Assembly: GCA_018066285.1 (NCBI GenBank)
Contig: JAGHRS010000003.1
Span: forward strand, 1-64,000
DNA from: Candidatus Treponema caballi
GTDB lineage: Bacteria; Spirochaetota; Spirochaetia; Treponematales; Treponemataceae
Reading direction: 5' to 3'
DNA: 64,000 bases
This document shows, in pieces, positions 7,681 through 17,800 of the stretch. The notes below the pieces were generated by a model. It saw only the letters and a program-made list of their open reading frames with translations. It made no database searches and had not been told where the DNA came from. Numbering within the stretch: position 1 is the stretch's first letter; each line of letters opens with the position of its first letter. Made by a program: the position numbers and the translations under genes.

Positions 7681-9038
7681 CAGTCACGTTCCTCAATTGG
7701 AACGAACCTGCGTTCCTGCAGGATGTTCTTGTACGCAGGACGGTAAATGCGGCCGCCGGAAACAATTTCCTCAATACGGTGTGCAGACCAGCCGGCGATA
7801 CGGGCAATGGCGAATATAGGCGTATACAGTTCGCGCGGAATGTTGAGCATTGAATAGACGAAACCTGAATAGAAGTCGACATTTGAGCAGATGTGCTTTT
7901 CTTCGCCCTTCTCTTCGCGGAAGACAACAGGAGCAAGCTTTTCAATAAGGCGGAAAAGCTCAAACTCTTCTTCCCTTCCCTTTTCTTTTGCAAGAACGGC
8001 AGCCTTGTCACGGATAAGACGTGCGCGCGGGTCTGAAATGGTGTAGATTGCGTGTCCCTGTCCGTAAATAAGTCCGGTGTGATCGAACGCTTCCTTTCTC
8101 AAAATCTTGCGCAGGTACTCCTTGACCTCAGTTTCATTGGTCCAGTCGGAAACATGCTCCTTGATGTCATCCATCATTTCCATAACCTGAATGTTGGCAC
8201 CACCATGGCGCTTTCCTTTCAGGGAACCAACTGCTGCGCCAACTGCTGAGTACGTATCTGTATCTGCAGACGAAATGACGTGGATGCTGAAACTTGAGTT
8301 GTTACCACCACCATGCTCAGCGTGCAGGATAAGGCACAGGTCAAGGATATCAGCTTCACTCTTAGTGTACTTCTTGTTTGAGCGGATGAGGCGGAGCAGG
8401 TTTTCTGCTGTTGAAAGTTCAGGCTTTGGCAGATGGACGTACATACTCTTCATGTCGTAGAAACGTCTCTTTGCCTGATACGCGTATGCAACAAGCGTCG
8501 GGAAGCGTGCAATAAGCTCAATGCACTGCCTCATGTTGTTGGCGACGCTTCTGTTTTCAGGGTCTTTATCGTAGGAATAACTTGAAAGGACACCGCGGGC
8601 GAGCTTGTTCATGATGTCTGAAGACGGCGCCTTCATGATCATGTCTTCCATGAAGTTTTCAGGAAGCGTGCGGCGTGAACCCAGGAAGAATTTGAACTCT
8701 TCAAGCTGGTCATGCGTCGGCAACTCGCCGAAAAGCAGCAGGTAGACAGTCTGCTCAAAGCCGAACTCGTCGTGGGCTTCAGCATCTTTGATAAGGTCTT
8801 CAATGTTGTAGCCGCGGTACATCAGACGGCCTGGAATTGCTGTCTTGACGCCGTCGACCATTTCGTAGCCGACAACATCACCAATCTTGGTAAGACCGAC
8901 AAGAACACCACGGCCATCCTGATAACGCAGACCGCGGCGGACGTCGAGTTTCTGGTACAGATCAGGGGATATTGCGTCGTTGAACTGAGCAAGACCGGAA
9001 AGCTTATCAATAAAAGATGATTCTGTATAATCTGCCAT
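7680..9038 (-). CDS. gltA: Citrate synthase
   Basis: Condenses oxaloacetate and acetyl-CoA. A methylcitrate synthase activity cannot be excluded. The 452-aa product has the family landmarks: GRLMYRGYNIEDLI in the N-terminal half, LHAEHGGGNNSSFSIHV with a catalytic His, HGGANIQVMEMMDDI, and GQGHAIYTISDPRA near the C-terminus. The ATG at 9038 has an SD (GAGGT); the frame is open to 9101, but the added residues are not conserved. Its promoter is at 9125-9153. With the aconitase-family gene at 44.5 kb it may form part of a short oxidative branch towards glutamate; no isocitrate dehydrogenase is in the window. Confidence 0.9.
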   Translation of the reverse strand: MADYTESSFIDKLSGLAQFNDAISPDLYQKLDVRRGLRYQDGRGVLVGLTKIGDVVGYEMVDGVKTAIPGRLMYRGYNIEDLIKDAEAHDEFGFEQTVYLLLFGELPTHDQLEEFKFFLGSRRTLPENFMEDMIMKAPSSDIMNKLARGVLSSYSYDKDPENRSVANNMRQCIELIARFPTLVAYAYQAKRRFYDMKSMYVHLPKPELSTAENLLRLIRSNKKYTKSEADILDLCLILHAEHGGGNNSSFSIHVISSADTDTYSAVGAAVGSLKGKRHGGANIQVMEMMDDIKEHVSDWTNETEVKEYLRKILRKEAFDHTGLIYGQGHAIYTISDPRARLIRDKAAVLAKEKGREEEFELFRLIEKLAPVVFREEKGEEKHICSNVDFYSGFVYSMLNIPRELYTPIFAIARIAGWSAHRIEEIVSGGRIYRPAYKNILQERRFVPIEERD

Positions 9039-9124
9039 GGCAACCTCATCTGTGGATCTCAAAACATCCGCAGCTTGCATATATTTTGTATAATTATGCA
9101 AAACTAATCTGCAATTTGAGTATA

Positions 9125-9153
9125 ATTATACAGAATCACAAAATGATGGTCAA
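9125..9153 (-). promoter_or_regulatory. Citrate synthase promoter
   Basis: TTGACC (9153-9148), 17-nt spacer, TATAAT (9130-9125) on the minus strand. The leader of about 80 nt contains TTGCATA and TATGCAA arms around an AT-rich core, a possible operator. Confidence 0.75.
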
Positions 9154-9162
9154 GAGAAACGG

Positions 9163-10128
9163 CTAAAACGCGTACTTCCAGCTGAATGCAATGCGGTAGA
9201 AGCTCCATTCAGAGCCGGTAACCGTCATGTCGAGCTTAGACTGTGTATCCGGATCAAGTTCATCAGCAAAACCGCGTCTGCTTGAGAAGCAAAGCTGTGT
9301 AGTAAGGCTGTTGTGCTCGTTGAACTTGAAGATGAACACAGGATTAACGGAATACGTCGTAAAGTCGCTCTTGTAGCCGGCATACTGTGCAGCCATATCA
9401 TCCTTGAAACGACCATTGATTTCTGTCTGGATGGCAACGGTGTTCAGGACAAGCGGCATCTGATAGCCGACAATGAACGTTGCTGTATATGCAAGGCCAT
9501 TAACCTTTTCTTTTGAAGCCTGCCACAGCCACGGATGGCCATCTTCCTGGCCGGCGAGTTTTGCATAGGTTATGCGGAATGAATCCTGTGTAACGATATG
9601 GTTCCAGTCACCAGGAACAATAGCTGCAAGGTCAAACTGGAACAATCCCTCAAACCAGGCATCGTACCAGCATGAATTGAAAGCACCGAGAGAATCATAC
9701 TTGTGGGTTGCATCATTATAGGTACCCGCAGCTACAAGACCGTCACCAATATCCCAACCGGTTGCAACATCAGCTCCGCCACTGAACACGAGGAAAGCGA
9801 TTGGTGTGAATGAGAATGAAACTCCCGGCTTTATGGTAATCGGGGTCAGCTCAAAAGCGCCGTTCAGGACAAGTGTGTTGCCGCTTACAAGCGGATTATC
9901 ACCAAAAGGAACGGGAATTGTGTATGAGGCCTGGAAAGTTGTGCGGGCCTCAGCACCGTCGTATGGGCCGGTTACCGGGCAGAAACGGTTTCCATCAGCG
10001 GCAGGTATTGCTGCTGAAAGCGGATAATATGCTGCATCTGTTGTAAGGGAGAATGCAACATCCTCTCCAAATGCACACATCATGAATGTTAAAAGAATAA
10101 AGACAACACAAACTGCTCTGCGTTTCAT
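9163..10128 (-). CDS. Probable outer-membrane beta-barrel protein
   Basis: The specific function is unknown. The 321-aa product has a signal peptide (MKRRAVCVVFILLTFMMC, cleavage probably near AFG-ED), alternating polar/hydrophobic strands throughout and a C-terminal aromatic (WKYAF), typical of spirochaete barrels. The C-terminal half has repeated strand signatures such as AIQTEINGRF and SLTTQLCFSS. The start at 10128 is chosen because AGGAGG precedes it; an upstream in-frame ATG at 10194 lies in the promoter. The gene follows ffh but has its own promoter. Confidence 0.75.
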   Translation of the reverse strand: MKRRAVCVVFILLTFMMCAFGEDVAFSLTTDAAYYPLSAAIPAADGNRFCPVTGPYDGAEARTTFQASYTIPVPFGDNPLVSGNTLVLNGAFELTPITIKPGVSFSFTPIAFLVFSGGADVATGWDIGDGLVAAGTYNDATHKYDSLGAFNSCWYDAWFEGLFQFDLAAIVPGDWNHIVTQDSFRITYAKLAGQEDGHPWLWQASKEKVNGLAYTATFIVGYQMPLVLNTVAIQTEINGRFKDDMAAQYAGYKSDFTTYSVNPVFIFKFNEHNSLTTQLCFSSRRGFADELDPDTQSKLDMTVTGSEWSFYRIAFSWKYAF

Positions 10129-10165
10129 TATCTGATTTCCTCCTGATATTTTAGTATCAAAGGAA

Positions 10166-10194
10166 ATTGTATGAGCAAAACTGGCAGTTGTCAA
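10166..10194 (-). promoter_or_regulatory. Promoter of the barrel protein gene
   Basis: TTGACA (10194-10189), 17-nt spacer, TACAAT (10171-10166). The -35 lies inside the small inverted repeat TGTCAAA/TTTGACA, which could be an operator. Confidence 0.75.
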
Positions 10195-10215
10195 ACTTTT
10201 TGACAGCAGACAGGC

Positions 10216-11574
10216 TTACATGCCCGGGAAGCCGCCCATCTGCTGCATCATGCGGTTCTGCAGTCCCTTGTTGCGGCTCATTTTCTTCATGGCGAGGCGT
10301 GTCTTCTCAAACTGCTTGATCAGGCGGTTGACGTCAGCAACGCAGGTGCCGCTTCCCTTAGCAATGCGCTTACGGCGGCTCGGTCCTATAATCAGGTGGT
10401 TGGCGCGTTCCTTCTTCGTCATTGAAAGGATGATTGCTTCCTGTACCTTAAGGCCTTCTGTGTTGATGTCATCCTCACTGACCTGACCGGCAAGTCCCGG
10501 CATCATTTCGATGAGAGACTGCATCGGGCCCATCTTCTTTACACGCTGCAGCTGGTCGAGCATATCCTGCAGGGTAAACTCGTTGCTTGCCATCTTCTTC
10601 TGAAGCTTTTCCGCTTCTTCCATGTCGATGGTTTCCTGAGCTTTCTCAACGAGAGAGACGATATCGCCCATGCCAAGGATGCGGCTTGCAATGCGCTCCG
10701 GATGGAACGGCTCAAAGTCTTCTATTTTTTCACCGGTACCGATGAACAGAATCGGCTTTCCGGTAATTGATTTCAATGAAATGGCGGCACCACCACGGGC
10801 GTCTGAGTCAAACTTTGTCAGGATGACACCGGTAAGGCCGAGTGCCTCATCGAATGTCTTTGCAATGTCGACGGCGTTCTGACCAGTCATTGAGTCAGCA
10901 ACAAGGATAAGCTCATCAGGCTTTACTGTGTCCTTGATGTCGCCTATTTCCTTCATCATGCCGTCGTCAATCTGCAGGCGTCCTGCGGTATCGACAATCA
11001 GCGTATCGTAGCCGTTCTTGCGGGCATACTCTTTTGCGTTCTTAGCAATGCGGACAGCGTCTTTTGCAGTGCCTGGAAGCGGAATGTCTTCCTTATAAAC
11101 GGGAACTTCTGCTTTTGCTGCCATGACACACAGCTGATCAATAGCAGCCGGGCGCACAAGGTCACAGGCAGCGAGAACAGGCTTTCTGCCCTCTTTCTTG
11201 AGGCGGGCGGCCAGCTTTACCGCAGACGTTGTCTTACCGGAACCCTGCAGACCAAGGAACAGGATGACTGACTGTGTATCAGGTCCTTTCAGGTGCAGAT
11301 CGGTCTTTGTGTCACCAAGAAGAGCGACGAGTTTGTCGTGCACAATCTTGATGAACTGCTGGCCCGGATCAACTGAACGCAGAACCTTCTCGCCTTTTGC
11401 TTCCTCAATGGTGCTGTTTACAAAGCGGCGTACAACGCGCAGGTTGACGTCAGCCTCGAGCAGTGCCATCTTGATTTTCTCAACGGCTTCTTCAATGTTC
11501 TTTTCTGATATGGTTGATTTACCGCTGATAGTGCGGAAGATGTCAGAGAAAGTGTTGGTCAGTTTTTCAAGCAT
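10216..11574 (-). CDS. ffh: Signal recognition particle protein Ffh
   Basis: A GTPase that binds 4.5S RNA and signal sequences and delivers ribosomes to FtsY. The 452-aa product has an N domain (1-90), then a G domain with GLQGSGKTTSAVKLA, DTAGRLQ and TKFDSDARGGAA, and a C-terminal Met-rich M domain that includes the RNA-binding block GPSRRKRIAKGSG. It starts 4 nt after the gpsA stop and is probably co-transcribed with it. The SRP RNA gene is not in the window. Confidence 0.97.
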   Translation of the reverse strand: MLEKLTNTFSDIFRTISGKSTISEKNIEEAVEKIKMALLEADVNLRVVRRFVNSTIEEAKGEKVLRSVDPGQQFIKIVHDKLVALLGDTKTDLHLKGPDTQSVILFLGLQGSGKTTSAVKLAARLKKEGRKPVLAACDLVRPAAIDQLCVMAAKAEVPVYKEDIPLPGTAKDAVRIAKNAKEYARKNGYDTLIVDTAGRLQIDDGMMKEIGDIKDTVKPDELILVADSMTGQNAVDIAKTFDEALGLTGVILTKFDSDARGGAAISLKSITGKPILFIGTGEKIEDFEPFHPERIASRILGMGDIVSLVEKAQETIDMEEAEKLQKKMASNEFTLQDMLDQLQRVKKMGPMQSLIEMMPGLAGQVSEDDINTEGLKVQEAIILSMTKKERANHLIIGPSRRKRIAKGSGTCVADVNRLIKQFEKTRLAMKKMSRNKGLQNRMMQQMGGFPGM

Positions 11575-11578
11575 TACA

Positions 11579-12625
11579 TTACCTCAGTACTTCAAGAAGG
11601 AAATCTTCTGGATCAATCTCCCTGTTCAGGATACGGTACAGGCCGTTACAGATCGGGAGCTTGATATTCTTCTTTTCTGAAATGTCGTGAATATATTTAC
11701 AGGCAATAGCGCCTTCAGGAAGATACTCAATTTCCTTGATTCGGGCAATAAGGTCATCAAGATCCTTGAACGGAGCAAGAATGTTCTTGTTGATGATGTC
11801 ATGTCCGAAACGGCGGTTACGGCCCCATTTACTGCGACAGGTTACATCAAGATCACCGACACCGGAGATTGATGTGAACGTCTCTGCGTGTGTTGCACCC
11901 ATGGCAAAGCCGAGTGTCTGAATTTCGTTGAGTCCGGCGGCGAGCAGCAGTGATTCCGTGTTGTCACCGAACATCTCTGAGTCCTCTGCAATAGCATCAA
12001 GACAGCCGAAGACGACAGCGACGACGTTCTTTGCAGCGGCGCAGATCTGAACGCCAATGATGTCCAGACTTGAGTAGACCATAAGGCCCGGTACCCTGAG
12101 AAGCTCGCGGAACTTGATTGAGTTCATCGGGTTTTCGCTTGCTGCAATAAGTCCGGTAAGCTTACCCATGGCAACTTCCTCTGCATGGCTTGGACCTGCA
12201 ATGTAAACGAGGTTGCCCTTGCAGCAGGCGGGAAGAACGGACTCAAGCGTTTCAAGGACAAGCTTAGGGCCGTCAGGAGACGGAACAAAGCCCTTTGTCA
12301 GAGCGCCAATTACCGTTGAACCGTCAGCAATAGACGGAATGTCTTTGATTTTTGCTGCTGTGGAAGCAAGGTACAGAGACGGGCTTCCGAAAATGAGGAA
12401 CTCTTTTCCGGAAGCAACTTCAGTCAGATCCGTAGAAGCGGTCAGGTGCGGAGAAAGTTTGTATCCCGGCAGATAACGCGTGTTTACGTGCTCATTGTTG
12501 ATTGAGTCCGTTACATCCTGTTCGAGTGCCCAAATCTGGACATCGTTACCGACCTTTGCAAGCGCGTGAGCCATAGCTGTACCCCAGGCACCTGCTCCTA
12601 TAATACCAATCTTTCTCCCATCCAT
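11579..12625 (-). CDS. gpsA: Glycerol-3-phosphate dehydrogenase [NAD(P)+]
   Basis: Makes sn-glycerol-3-phosphate from dihydroxyacetone phosphate for phospholipid and lipoprotein modification. The 348-aa product has the N-terminal Rossmann motif GIIGAGAWGTAMA, the substrate block GPSHAEEVA, the catalytic Lys region AAKNVVAV and the C-terminal DLDVTCRSKWGRNRRFG. SD AAGGAG precedes the ATG. The gene lies 56 nt downstream of ndk and 4 nt upstream of ffh. Confidence 0.96.
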   Translation of the reverse strand: MDGRKIGIIGAGAWGTAMAHALAKVGNDVQIWALEQDVTDSINNEHVNTRYLPGYKLSPHLTASTDLTEVASGKEFLIFGSPSLYLASTAAKIKDIPSIADGSTVIGALTKGFVPSPDGPKLVLETLESVLPACCKGNLVYIAGPSHAEEVAMGKLTGLIAASENPMNSIKFRELLRVPGLMVYSSLDIIGVQICAAAKNVVAVVFGCLDAIAEDSEMFGDNTESLLLAAGLNEIQTLGFAMGATHAETFTSISGVGDLDVTCRSKWGRNRRFGHDIINKNILAPFKDLDDLIARIKEIEYLPEGAIACKYIHDISEKKNIKLPICNGLYRILNREIDPEDFLLEVLR

Positions 12626-12681
12626 AACTTTTTCTCCTTATCTTGCTTCACTGGCGAAAGTAAGCATCCGCCGTTTTTTTC

Positions 12682-13125
12682 TCAGAACCAGCGGGCTGCC
12701 TGGTCTTCCCAGTCGATGATTTCATCTGGCCTGAAGAACAGTGCAATCTCACGCTCAGCACTCTTTGGCGCATCTGACGCGTGAATGATGTTCAGGTTCG
12801 TATGCAGCGCATAGTCTCCACGGATTGTTCCCGGCTGGGCATCTGCAACTTTTGTTGAACCGACAAGCTTGCGTACGATGGAGACGCAATCCTCTCCTTC
12901 CCATACCATCGCAACAACAGGACCAGATGTAATGTAGGCCTGAAGGTCAGAGAAGAAACTCTTATCCTTGTGTTCAGCATAATGCTTGGCTGCAAGTTCA
13001 GCAGTAATCTGCATGAGCTTAAGACCAACAAGTTTGAGACCTTTCTTTTCGAGACGTGAAATGATTTCACCTGCAATACGGCGGTTAAGTACGCCTGGCT
13101 TTAACATAACAAAGCTTCTTTCCAT
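12682..13125 (-). CDS. ndk: Nucleoside diphosphate kinase
   Basis: Transfers the gamma phosphate between nucleoside di- and triphosphates. The 147-aa product has the usual length, with MLKPGVLNR near the N-terminus and the phospho-histidine in NIIHASD near residue 118. SD AAGGGG lies before the ATG. The gene is divergent from the BrkB-type gene, with 85 bp between the two start codons. Confidence 0.96.
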   Translation of the reverse strand: MERSFVMLKPGVLNRRIAGEIISRLEKKGLKLVGLKLMQITAELAAKHYAEHKDKSFFSDLQAYITSGPVVAMVWEGEDCVSIVRKLVGSTKVADAQPGTIRGDYALHTNLNIIHASDAPKSAEREIALFFRPDEIIDWEDQAARWF

Positions 13126-13210
13126 TTTATTTACCCCTTATATTCACATGAATTATACCTTGTATACCCGACATTGTTCAATAAGCGGAATATGGAGTAT
13201 ACTATCTGTA

Positions 13211-14464
13211 ATGATCAGGTCACAAAAAGTAAGGAAATTCATCGTAAACACAAGACAGACGCTTTTCATTACAACAAATCTGTTCTTTCAGAACTCCCTT
13301 CCAACCATAGCATCAGCATGTGCTCTGGGACTGTTGTTTTCCGTTCTTCCCGTTGTCTTCCTCATAATCACCGTCCTTGTCCGTGTCCTTCATACAGAGC
13401 ATTCTCTTGTCATGCACTTCTATCAGTACATCAACATGCTGGTTACACAGGAACAGTTCGAATCTCTGGTTCAGACAATTCTGTCAGTCAACAAAGTCGG
13501 AATGTTCGAAATCATTTCCATCATCGCCATTTTCTGGCTGGCAAGACGGTTCTTTCTGTCTGTCATGAGGGGATTTCACATCATCAATCATCAGGATTCA
13601 CGCAGAAAGGGAATCAACTTTACGATGGGTGGTTTTTTCGGTGAAACAATTGCCGTCGTCGGTATGGCAATCATGATATCCGCAGTTTTTGCCGCACGCT
13701 CGCTGCTGAAATTCGACATATTCTCAGAGATTCTTCCCTGGATTGACGGTACGCTGTATCCAATCCTTGTTTCAATTACACCACCGGTCATGCTCTTTCT
13801 GGTCATCTTCGCAACATACCGATATGCACCAGGGACAAAACCAAATCTCTGGCTGTGTGCCCGGGCCGCGCTGTACACTTCGGTCATCTACAAGCTGGTT
13901 CAGCTGCTGTTCAGACTGTTTCTGAATACAAGCCGCTACAACATGATTTACGGCGTCTTGAGCAATGTCATGGTCCTTATGCTTGAAGCGGGCGTTTTCT
14001 TCCAGATTTTCCTGTTCTTTGCACAGTTCATCTACGTGAAGCAGTTCTTCAATCAGCTGGAACTTGCAGAACTGTATCTTCTTCCGGCATTTCAGGATCA
14101 CCGTTTCATGACGAAAATCCGCCGCAAACTTTTCTTCTCTGATTTCAGCGGTTTTTCAAACAGACTTCTTCAGATAAAATCAGGTGAAATCATTTATGGC
14201 GAGGGATATCCGTCAGATTTCATCTACTGTGTCACAGACGGCATCATTGAAGTTACAACAGATACAGAGACGAATCATTACGGGAAGGGAAAATTCTTCG
14301 GAGAACTTTCCTGTCTCACCAATTCACTCAGAAAAGAAACAGTCAAAGCCGTAACTCCGGTAACACTTATCCGCTTCGGAAGACACGAGTTCGAACTGCT
14401 TGTTTCGCGAAATCCGGAAATCAACAGCAAATTCCTTACGTTGCTTTCCAACTCAAAAGTCTGA
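13211..14464 (+). CDS. YihY/BrkB-type membrane protein fused to a cyclic-nucleotide-binding domain
   Basis: The 417-aa product has two parts. Residues about 25-290 form the YihY/BrkB (UPF0761) fold with about six membrane segments, including a long first segment around SVLPVVFLIITVLV. Residues about 300-417 form a cNMP/CAP_ED beta-roll (SGEIIYGEGYPSDFIYCV, then FGELSCLTNSLRKETVKA, which resembles a phosphate-binding cassette with R and T). No DNA-binding helix follows. I infer that a soluble ligand or the domain itself regulates the membrane part; the substrate is unknown. The ATG at 13211 lies 7 nt after TATACT (13198-13203) with no SD, so the mRNA is probably leaderless. The frame is open upstream, but that part is antisense to ndk. 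Confidence 0.85.
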   Translation: MIRSQKVRKFIVNTRQTLFITTNLFFQNSLPTIASACALGLLFSVLPVVFLIITVLVRVLHTEHSLVMHFYQYINMLVTQEQFESLVQTILSVNKVGMFEIISIIAIFWLARRFFLSVMRGFHIINHQDSRRKGINFTMGGFFGETIAVVGMAIMISAVFAARSLLKFDIFSEILPWIDGTLYPILVSITPPVMLFLVIFATYRYAPGTKPNLWLCARAALYTSVIYKLVQLLFRLFLNTSRYNMIYGVLSNVMVLMLEAGVFFQIFLFFAQFIYVKQFFNQLELAELYLLPAFQDHRFMTKIRRKLFFSDFSGFSNRLLQIKSGEIIYGEGYPSDFIYCVTDGIIEVTTDTETNHYGKGKFFGELSCLTNSLRKETVKAVTPVTLIRFGRHEFELLVSRNPEINSKFLTLLSNSKV

Positions 14465-14866
14465 AAGTAAAAAAGAATCCTTTACCAGATGACGAGAATG
14501 CTCTGCGGCGCCCTCTCCGACAAGGCACGTATTGGCAGGCGAAGTCTGAACAGCAGCAAAGCCCGCATCCTTAATTGCGGGAAGGTTTTCTTCTATAGTT
14601 TTTAAATGACCAGCACCAGCAGTGCAGGATTGTTCCCTGACTCACAGACTCGCGGGCGGTCAGAGCCGTTTCAGAAACGTTATTTCAAGAAACAGCCGGG
14701 GTGCTTCTGCAGCCTGAAAGAATAAAGAAACTGCAGAAGATAACGGAGACCAGCTGTATTGAAATACGAACGGAAGTTTTGTTCTGCTTCATGATGAAGA
14801 AGAGTATAGCACATCTTTTTTAAATGAGATTGCGGATACTCATTCTTTCGGATAAAATGGAATACC
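14465..14866. other. 402-bp region between brkB-like gene and dnaE
   Basis: No intact gene lies here. Most of it is the decayed alpha-amylase described separately. The right end holds the dnaE promoter: TTGCGG (14830-14835), a 17-nt spacer and TAAAAT (14853-14858), 8 nt before the dnaE ATG. Confidence 0.7.
14508..14792 (-). pseudogene. Remnant of a lipoprotein alpha-amylase (AmyE-like GH13)
   Basis: Reading leftward from the ATG at 14792 gives a lipoprotein signal peptide ending in ILSGC (Cys28), then an in-frame TGA at 14687-14685. The same frame continues with QGTILHCWCWSFK. A one-base insertion in the A5 run at 14603-14599 then shifts the frame, which goes on as TIEENLPAIKDAGFAAVQTS followed by PANTCLVGEG near 14510. 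That is the start of the catalytic barrel of AmyE-like alpha-amylases (compare TILHAWNWSFNTL and DIHDAGYTAIQTSP in B. subtilis AmyE). Nothing recognisable follows; the rest was replaced by the end of the neighbouring gene. A nonsense codon, a frameshift and a 3' truncation make it a pseudogene. TATACT (14808-14803) may be its old -10. Confidence 0.82.
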
Positions 14867-17800
14867 ATGGCAGATATAAAAGTATTTGATCCGGCTCCGG
14901 AAGGAACACCGGTTGCAAATTTCGTACATCTTCACGTTCACTCCGATTACTCACTGCTCGACAGCTGCGCAAAGATAAATGACCTGATCAAGAAGGCCAA
15001 GCGGCTCAACATGCCCGCCCTTGCACTCACTGACCACGGCAACATGTTCGGCGTCCTCAACTTTGAACACATCTGCCACGCCAACGGCATAAACCCGATT
15101 GTCGGCGAAGAGTTCTACGTCGCATACGGCAGCCATCTTGAAAAGAACGATGTCCCCTACTCGCGCAAGGGCGAAGACGGCGACCGCCATGCCCACTACT
15201 TCCACCTGATTCTCCTGTGTGAAAACGAAACCGGCTACAAGAACATGAGCTGGCTTTCATCCATTGCGTACACAGAAGGTTTGTACTACGGAAAGCCCCG
15301 CATCGACTGGGAACTGCTTGAAAAATACCACGAAGGCCTTATCTGCTGCTCGGCCTGTATTGCCGGCGAGCTGCCCCAGCTGCTGCTTGCAGACCGCGAC
15401 GACGAAGCAAAGGAGATGGCCCTTAAATACAAGAACCTGTTCGGGCCGGACCACTACTACATTGAGCTTCAGGACCACGGACTTGAAGACCAGAAAATCG
15501 TCAACAAAAAGCTGATTGCGCTTGCCCGCGAACTGGACATTCCGCTTGTCGTCACCAACGATATCCACTATGTAGAAAAAGAGGATGCCGAGGCCCAGGA
15601 TTGCCTCCGCTGCATCGGCTTCAAGAAACTGCTGACAGAGCCGCACCAGACGATGGGCGGCGACGGCAACACAAACTGGTACTTCAAGACGGAAGAAGAG
15701 ATGCGCGAGCTTTTCCCGGATTTGCCCGACGCGTACGAAAACACCATAAAGATTGCGAACATGTGCAATCTTACAATCCACCAGTACAAGACGCAGGAAC
15801 TCAAAGACTGTCTGCCGCGTTTCGAGCTGCCGGAAGAGTTCCGTACACACGGGGATGATTACCAGTCTGACCAGAACGATTACGTCCGCCACATTGTTGA
15901 GGAAGGCCTTAAAAAACGCTACAAGGAAATAACGCCCGAAATACGCGAACGCTGCGAATACGAGCTCGGCATCATCTTCAGCATGGGCTTCTCCGGTTAC
16001 TTCCTCATCGTCTGGGAGTTCATCAACTGGTCAAAGTCAACGTGGGATAATGTAAACAACAGGCCGAAGCCCTACATCCCGATAGGACCTGGCCGCGGTT
16101 CCGGTGCTGGTTCACTCGTCGCTTACGCAATGACCATCACGGATATTGATCCGTTCAAATACAAGCTCATCTTTGAGCGCTTCCTTAACCCAGAACGTGT
16201 TTCCATGCCTGACTTCGACGTAGATATGGACTTCGATTACCGCCAGGATATCATCCAGCACACGCGTGACCTGTACGGCGACCCGCAGGTAGGCCATATC
16301 GTCACGTTCGGTACGTTAAAGCCAAAGGCCGTCATTGCCGACGTTGGCCGCGCACTGAACATCCCGCTTTCAGAAGTCAACATGCTCAAGAAATGCGTGC
16401 CCGAAAATCCTAAGGCAAAGCTCAAGGATGCTTTTGAGGCTTCAGAGAAGTTCCCAGAAGGCGAAGGCGGCCTGCTCGCTCCGTACAAGGACGACCCACG
16501 CTACCAGAAACTGTTCGAGCTCGCGTTCAAGCTGGAAGGTGTCATCAGACAGACAGGCCTTCACGCTTCCGGAATGGTTATCGGTCTGACAGCACTGCCT
16601 AACTGGGCACCTGTTTTCAAGGACTATAAGACAGGCGAAGTCGGCGTTCAGTACACCATGGACATCATTGAGCCATGCGGACTGGTCAAGTTCGACTACC
16701 TCGGCTTAAAGACACTTTCGCTCATCCGCTATACGGAAGACATCATCAACAAGCACAGGAAGAAGGATGATCCAGAGTTCCTGTGCCGGAACGTTTCAGA
16801 AGAAGACGCTCCTACGTTCGATCTGTTCTGCCGCGGTGACTCAGTCGCCGTCTTCCAGTTTGAAAGCCCCGGCATGCAGAAGATTCTTCGCGAAGCGCAA
16901 CCTCGCTGTCTTGAAGAGCTCGTTGCTTTGAACGCGTTGTACCGCCCGGGTCCAATGGATTACATCCCTAACTACATTGACGGAAAATGGAAACCAGAGA
17001 CCATCAAGTACCCGGACCCGTGTCTTGAGGGTATCCTTAAAGAAACATACGGCGTTATGGTCTACCAGGAACAGGTTATGCAGGTTGCCCAGAAGATTGC
17101 AGGCTTCTCTCTCGGCGGTGCTGACATGCTGCGCCGCGCTATGGGAAAGAAGAAGATTGACGTTCTTATGGGCAAAAAGGTCGAGTTCGAGGAAGGCGCC
17201 GTAAAGCAGGGCTTCACCAAAGAACACGCAGACGACATCTTCGAAATCATGGTCCCGTTCGCAGGCTACGGATTCAACAAGTCGCATGCAGCGGCCTACT
17301 CCGTCCTCGCTTACCGCACCGGATACCTTAAATGCCACTACGCCGCCGAGTTCATGGCAGCGAACCTGCGTAACGAAATGAACACGACGGACGGAATCCC
17401 CGCGTACATTGCAGAGGCACGGCGCATGGGCATTCCGGTAGACGCTCCAGACGTAAACCGCTCAGACAAGCACTTTGACGTAGTTGACGGACACATTGTC
17501 TACGGACTTCTCGGCATCAAGGGACTTGGAGAAGCTGCAGCAGAGGAAATTGTCACCAAGCGCGAAAAAGGCGGGCCATACAAGGATTTCATGGATTTCC
17601 TGGACAGGGTGGATTTGCATTCAGTCAACAAGAAAGCAATTGAAGTCCTGATTAAGACAGGCGCCTTCGACAATCTGAAAGAAGAACGCGCAAAACTGCT
17701 TCTCAACATGGAGCGCGCCGTTGAATACACGGACAACAAAAAGGCTGCAAGTCAGTACGGACAGGTCAGCCTTTTTGAAGACACCGGTGAAAAAGAGTTC

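Noticed and set aside
15257-15892. 211-codon minus-strand frame inside dnaE
   Set aside because: It is the antisense of a highly conserved polymerase region; composition is that of a codon-biased shadow.
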